DNA from: an uncultured Desulfobulbaceae bacterium
GTDB lineage: Bacteria; Desulfobacterota; Desulfobulbia; Desulfobulbales; Desulfobulbaceae
DNA: 9,290 bases
NCBI GenBank assembly: GCA_947260045.1
Contig: CAMYOP010000092.1
Location: forward strand, 1-9,290
Direction of reading: 5' to 3'
Shown: piece by piece, positions 6,380 through 9,290 of the stretch
Position numbering within the stretch: the first letter of the stretch is position 1
How the letters are laid out: each line of letters opens with the position of its first letter
Position numbers and translations under genes: made by a program
Notes under the pieces: model-generated
Told to the model about the DNA's origin: nothing
Databases searched by the model: none
What the model saw: the letters and a program-made list of their open reading frames with translations, nothing else

Positions 6380-6847
6380 AATGCGCTATAGTAAAAATTT
6401 AGGAAAGGATAGTGTGTTTTTTAGGAAAATAATCTGCAGTCCTTTGATATAAGAGTTATCTATAAAAAAAATGGATAGTGGTAAGCAAGGGATGCTTGAC
6501 TGTTTTGTTTGCAAGGTGGTACAGAGAGCTTTGTTTCGAAAAACAAGCAATATAAACATTTTTAATATACCATTGTCAAAAGAAATTATGATTGCCACTA
6601 ACGCACAGTTAACACCGGGAGACAGATCGGAGTCGGCGCTTACCTAAATTTTTTATAAGCTTAAGGGGACCGAATTTTTTTTTCGCGTATTATCAGCGAA
6701 AATTATTCTGTCTCCCGTATAATAACGGAAAAATAAAATCGGCCCCCTCCCTTTTAGTTTTTAACTGAGCTTTAGTGGTAATCACAAAAGAAATTAAAAA
6801 AGCTACAAGTTGATACTCTTTTTGATAAAAGCAGAGAGAATGATACC
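6380..6847. other. Divergent intergenic region between the ASKHA gene and lptG
   Basis: These 468 bp carry no convincing gene. A 70-codon minus-strand reading frame at 6386-6598 has no family features or good ribosome site. The region must contain promoters for both divergent genes, but I see no strong consensus pair. The right half is occupied by an inverted-repeat element (6616-6748). Confidence 0.6.
6616..6748. mobile_element. Inverted-repeat element, probable MITE or IS200/REP-type remnant
   Basis: A perfect 11-bp inverted repeat, CGGGAGACAGA (6616-6626) and TCTGTCTCCCG (6707-6717), bounds a 102-bp segment. A second, imperfect pair, AGGGGACCGAATTTT (6664-6678) and AAAATCGGCCCCCT (6735-6748), is interleaved with it. 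A smaller hairpin, TTTTCGC/GCGAAAA, sits between. From general recall, motifs of the GGGGACAGAT / ATTCTGTCCCC kind are common at ends of Y1-transposase (IS200/TnpA-REP-like) elements, and these arms resemble degraded versions. No transposase is encoded, so it would be non-autonomous or a scar. A regulatory RNA structure is the alternative. Confidence 0.45.
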
Positions 6848-7930
6848 GTGACACTTCTAAATCGTTATATTTTTAAATCATTTGTAAAAAATCTCTCCAT
6901 ACTCATGGCGAGCTTTATCGCAATATATGTCTTGATCGATTTTTTTGAGAAAATTGATAACTTTTCAGAACAAGGCAAGCCCATTGGTCTGGTCTTAAAG
7001 TTTTTTTTATTGAACATTCCATTTGTTATGGATCAGATGAGCCCCGTCTGTATTTTACTGGCCGGTGTTGTCACTTTAGGTCTCTTGAATAACAGCAACG
7101 AATTAATCGCTCTTAAAGCTGGTGGAATCCCTCTGTACACTATTGCCAAACCTATTATATTTGCTGGTGTTGTGGTGTCTCTTTTATTTTTAGCAATGTC
7201 ACAGTTTATACTTCCTGTTACCTTTGCTGAAACCAATAAAATATGGATTGAAGATGTCCAGGGTAAGGTGCCTTTAGGGATTTATAGAAATGGCCGTTAT
7301 TATTACAAAGGACAGGACGGATTTTACTCTTTTGGTCGTGTTCATAATGACGCAGAGAAGTTTATGCGTTTTTCCTATTCTACCTGGAATGATAAGTATG
7401 AACTTACCTCACTTATCGCCGCAAAGGGTGCTTACTGGGGAGAGAGCATCTGGAACCTGCTAAAAGGACAGCATCAAATTCGTTCTGATCAGGATAGTTT
7501 TCACACCGAGGTTTTTGAAAACCGGCCAGTTGGACTTCCGGAGGAGCCGTCAAACTTTTTCATGCCAGAATATCATGCTCTGGAACAATCTTTACTCGCC
7601 CTGTACAAGGAGGCGAAAAGAGACCAGGATCCAAATGATTCCAATAAGGCATGGACAAACTTTTACGGCCGAATATCGTATACTTTTCTCGGCCTGCCTC
7701 TCATGCTTTTGGGATTGCCTTTGTTGTTGATGGTGTACCGGAAATGGGGCAGGGACCTTTCAATTGCTATCCCTGTTAGTTGCGGCCTTGCTTTTGTTTG
7801 CTGGGGTGGTTGGAGCACCTTGCAATCACTTGCCAGGGCCAGTTACCTAAATCCATTGGCAGCTTCTGTTTCTGTTCAAATTTTTATTTGCCTCGTTGCC
7901 GCCGTACTTCTGTACCGTGAGGATGTTTGA
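6848..7930 (+). CDS. lptG: LPS export ABC transporter permease LptG (YjgP/YjgQ family)
   Basis: This inner-membrane permease of the LptB2FG transporter extracts lipopolysaccharide from the inner membrane and passes it to the periplasmic bridge. The 360-aa protein has the family layout. Three N-terminal membrane segments (about 13-34, 47-82 as a broad hydrophobic stretch, and 100-123) are followed by a periplasmic beta-jellyroll domain (about 130-270) and three C-terminal segments (about 278-297, 304-324 and 335-355). The coupling region NNSNELIALKAGGIPLY (81-97) is highly characteristic. LptG is preferred over LptF by the conserved N-terminal LLNRYIFKSF pattern and because LptG usually comes second. 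No lptF lies directly upstream here; the neighbour is divergent. It starts with GTG and has only a weak GAGAGA ribosome site. The downstream gene overlaps by 4 nt. Confidence 0.88.
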   Translation: MTLLNRYIFKSFVKNLSILMASFIAIYVLIDFFEKIDNFSEQGKPIGLVLKFFLLNIPFVMDQMSPVCILLAGVVTLGLLNNSNELIALKAGGIPLYTIAKPIIFAGVVVSLLFLAMSQFILPVTFAETNKIWIEDVQGKVPLGIYRNGRYYYKGQDGFYSFGRVHNDAEKFMRFSYSTWNDKYELTSLIAAKGAYWGESIWNLLKGQHQIRSDQDSFHTEVFENRPVGLPEEPSNFFMPEYHALEQSLLALYKEAKRDQDPNDSNKAWTNFYGRISYTFLGLPLMLLGLPLLLMVYRKWGRDLSIAIPVSCGLAFVCWGGWSTLQSLARASYLNPLAASVSVQIFICLVAAVLLYREDV

Positions 7931-8673
7931 GAGTGAGTAGGGGAAATGTTGGTATTGTCGGTGTTCCGCCACTAGCAATTATTAAGAAAATAGCCAATGA
8001 AAATAAAACAATAATTGATCTGGATGAACCCCAGGTAAAGTACAGCCTTGATCGTACTTCCCGTTATCTTCCCCGTGTATTTTGCGCCATTTTACGAACT
8101 GTTATTCAAAATGGAATGCATCTCTCTTTAGATGAGGTGTACATTGATGTTGGGCCAGGTAAATGTGATTGTGCTCTGCATACAGCCACTGTTCTGGAAC
8201 AGGTATTGTCTGTGCCTGTTCATCGCACCAGAAATCAAGACGTGCAGGGCTATGGTACTCCTCTTTCTGAAACTAAAATGGATCTGGTGGATAAATTTAA
8301 GGCAATCACTAAAGGTGTCCAGTCTGCCAAACCCTACATAACAAGACAAAAATGTATTCCAAGCGTTGGGTTCTGGGGCGTGCCACCTCGTGATTTTTCT
8401 ATTTTATCTCTTTTTCCAGAGACAACGCATGTGTATGGCTGGACAAGGTGTATGGAAAATAAAACACCCGCTAATCTGGAGCTCGAAATGCACGTTAATA
8501 ACGATATCCCAACTGTTTTCTTTGCTCAGTCTTTTTGTGCCAAAACAGCACTTGCGTACCATTTGGCCACTAAGCATCCGCGTGCACTCTATGTGGATTG
8601 TGATGTGACAGCAGGAAGTAGTGCCAGGGCAAAAATAGAAGCCTTTTTGGAACTATCTGGCGTAATAACTTGA
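7927..8673 (+). CDS. Compact 2-hydroxyacyl-CoA dehydratase-like (HgdB/BcrB-like) protein
   Basis: I place this 248-aa protein in or near the 2-hydroxyacyl-CoA dehydratase/benzoyl-CoA reductase subunit superfamily, from motif order recalled rather than a search. RYLPRVFCAILRTVI (46-60) resembles the YLPRDLCP helix. LDEVYIDVGPGKCDCA (68-83) resembles the LDGVV..TCDAMRR segment. VGFWGVPP (147-154), VYGWTRCMEN (169-178) and RAKIEAFLEL (234-243) resemble the second Rossmann half and the C-terminal RTRIEAFLE. Classical subunits are about 380-480 aa; the middle helical region appears missing. Seven cysteines (53, 80, 82, 143, 175, 204, 225) could ligate a cluster. It starts with TTG overlapping the lptG stop, with GAGG upstream; GTG two codons later is an alternative. 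An activase gene follows 108 bp later, supporting a reductive-activation pair. Substrate unknown. Confidence 0.55.
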   Translation: MRVSRGNVGIVGVPPLAIIKKIANENKTIIDLDEPQVKYSLDRTSRYLPRVFCAILRTVIQNGMHLSLDEVYIDVGPGKCDCALHTATVLEQVLSVPVHRTRNQDVQGYGTPLSETKMDLVDKFKAITKGVQSAKPYITRQKCIPSVGFWGVPPRDFSILSLFPETTHVYGWTRCMENKTPANLELEMHVNNDIPTVFFAQSFCAKTALAYHLATKHPRALYVDCDVTAGSSARAKIEAFLELSGVIT

Positions 8674-8781
8674 TTCATTTTTTATGTTTTCCTTTGTAAT
8701 GTCTTTTTTATTCAATTTTGTCGGCCAGGGCTGCTCAACTCCTCTTTAATACATTCTCAATTTTGATTACAAAAATATTTT

Positions 8782-9290
8782 ATGTTACTTGCTGATTTTG
8801 GCACTTCTTACTGTAAGATTTTTGATACCAGGCAACAGAACGCACCCAGTGTTATTGCTACCAAGGATATAGACAAATCTTTTCTGGCCGATTTGGCAAC
8901 AGGCCATAATGCCAAAAAACGGAGTAAGAAAAGTATCAATGAGTTGACTGCGTTAGCTAGAGGTGGAGAACAACTTATCCAAGACGATGATTTTGTTCTG
9001 CTTGATTGCGGTTCTAGAGACATCAAATTTGTTCGTTACGAAAAGGGGAAGGTTGTTGATATGGGCTGGAATTCCGAGTGTGGGGCCTCGATGGGGTTTA
9101 CTATAGAACTTTTATCAGCCTATTATAACTTGGATTACAACACAATGGCAGTGCCTGAAAAAACCTATTCCGTGACCTGCGGAGTTCTTGGAATGAGCCA
9201 TATTTTTGATGATGTCATAGCGGGTGCGTCTGAAACTGAAGCTGTTGCCCGTTTTGTTCGTGGGATTGCTCTTAATGGGTACAGATTTGC
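8782..9290 (+). CDS. HgdC/BadF-type CoA-dehydratase activase (ASKHA, Fe-S), truncated by window edge
   Basis: The 169 visible codons match the activator ATPases of 2-hydroxyacyl-CoA dehydratases and benzoyl-CoA reductases. LLADFGTSYCKI (2-13) is phosphate-1 (classically DVGSTxxK). SINELTALARGG (51-62) is the SExxxHAxGA helix. VLLDCGSRDIKFV (72-84) is phosphate-2 (classically DIGGQDxK). NSECGASMGFTIELL (97-111) and SVTCGVLGMSHI (130-141) carry Cys100 and Cys133, matching the two cysteines that bridge a [4Fe-4S] cluster across the homodimer. The family couples ATP hydrolysis to low-potential electron transfer into the dehydratase. The N-terminal subdomain is about 35-40 residues shorter than in HgdC and the cysteine spacing is 33 against 39. 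The ATG has no Shine-Dalgarno and an in-frame TGA lies 18 bp upstream. The C-terminus is outside the window. Confidence 0.8.
   Translation, partial: MLLADFGTSYCKIFDTRQQNAPSVIATKDIDKSFLADLATGHNAKKRSKKSINELTALARGGEQLIQDDDFVLLDCGSRDIKFVRYEKGKVVDMGWNSECGASMGFTIELLSAYYNLDYNTMAVPEKTYSVTCGVLGMSHIFDDVIAGASETEAVARFVRGIALNGYRF

Noticed and set aside
6386..6598. 70-codon minus-strand reading frame upstream of the ASKHA gene
   Set aside because: It has no recognisable domain and no good ribosome site, its composition matches AT-rich intergenic DNA, and it shows no ferredoxin-type cysteine motif.

Overview
The window looks like chromosomal DNA from an anaerobic Gram-negative bacterium, most likely a Desulfobacterota (sulfate-reducer-like, perhaps Desulfobulbales). 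This is inferred from gene content and style: moderate-to-low GC, an LptG-type LPS-export permease (outer membrane), a stand-alone RACo-like ASKHA ATPase, and a 2-hydroxyacyl-CoA dehydratase-like protein next to its activase. Taxonomy was not tested by any search.

Layout. (1) 1-360, minus strand: tRNA-Arg(CCU) with an encoded CCA end and its own intrinsic terminator, followed by the start of a tyrosine-recombinase gene that runs off the left edge. This is the usual border of an element integrated into a tRNA 3' end, so sequence to the left is probably a genomic island or prophage. (2) 535-3068, minus: a translationally coupled pair of 422-aa ADP-glucose-pyrophosphorylase paralogs (ATGA overlap). 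The distal one (535-1803) is a canonical GlgC. The proximal one (1800-3068) has lost the catalytic Arg of GxGxRL and the metal-binding Asp of RDVG, so it looks like a regulatory or dead subunit. (3) 3448-4503, minus: a DHH/DHHA1 phosphoesterase whose nominal GTG start lies inside a strong intrinsic terminator (4490-4529). Promoter-like elements about 130-200 nt upstream of that terminator suggest a leader RNA or small RNA. (4) 4748-6379, minus: a RACo-like ASKHA ATPase without the usual N-terminal ferredoxin domain. (5) 6380-6847: a divergent intergenic region holding a roughly 100-130 bp element with interleaved inverted repeats, like a degraded MITE or IS200/REP-type remnant. (6) 6848-9290, plus: lptG, overlapped by 4 nt by a compact protein resembling 2-hydroxyacyl-CoA dehydratase subunits, then the N-terminal part of an HgdC/BadF-type activase cut by the right edge.

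How they work together. The glg pair should supply ADP-glucose for glycogen, probably as a hetero-oligomer. The compact dehydratase-like protein and the activase form a plausible reductase/electron-activation pair: the ATPase delivers an electron from a dimer-bridging Fe-S cluster to the partner. Both members are clearly shorter and more divergent than the classical enzymes, and their coupling to lptG is unusual. This pair is the best candidate in the window for an undescribed system.
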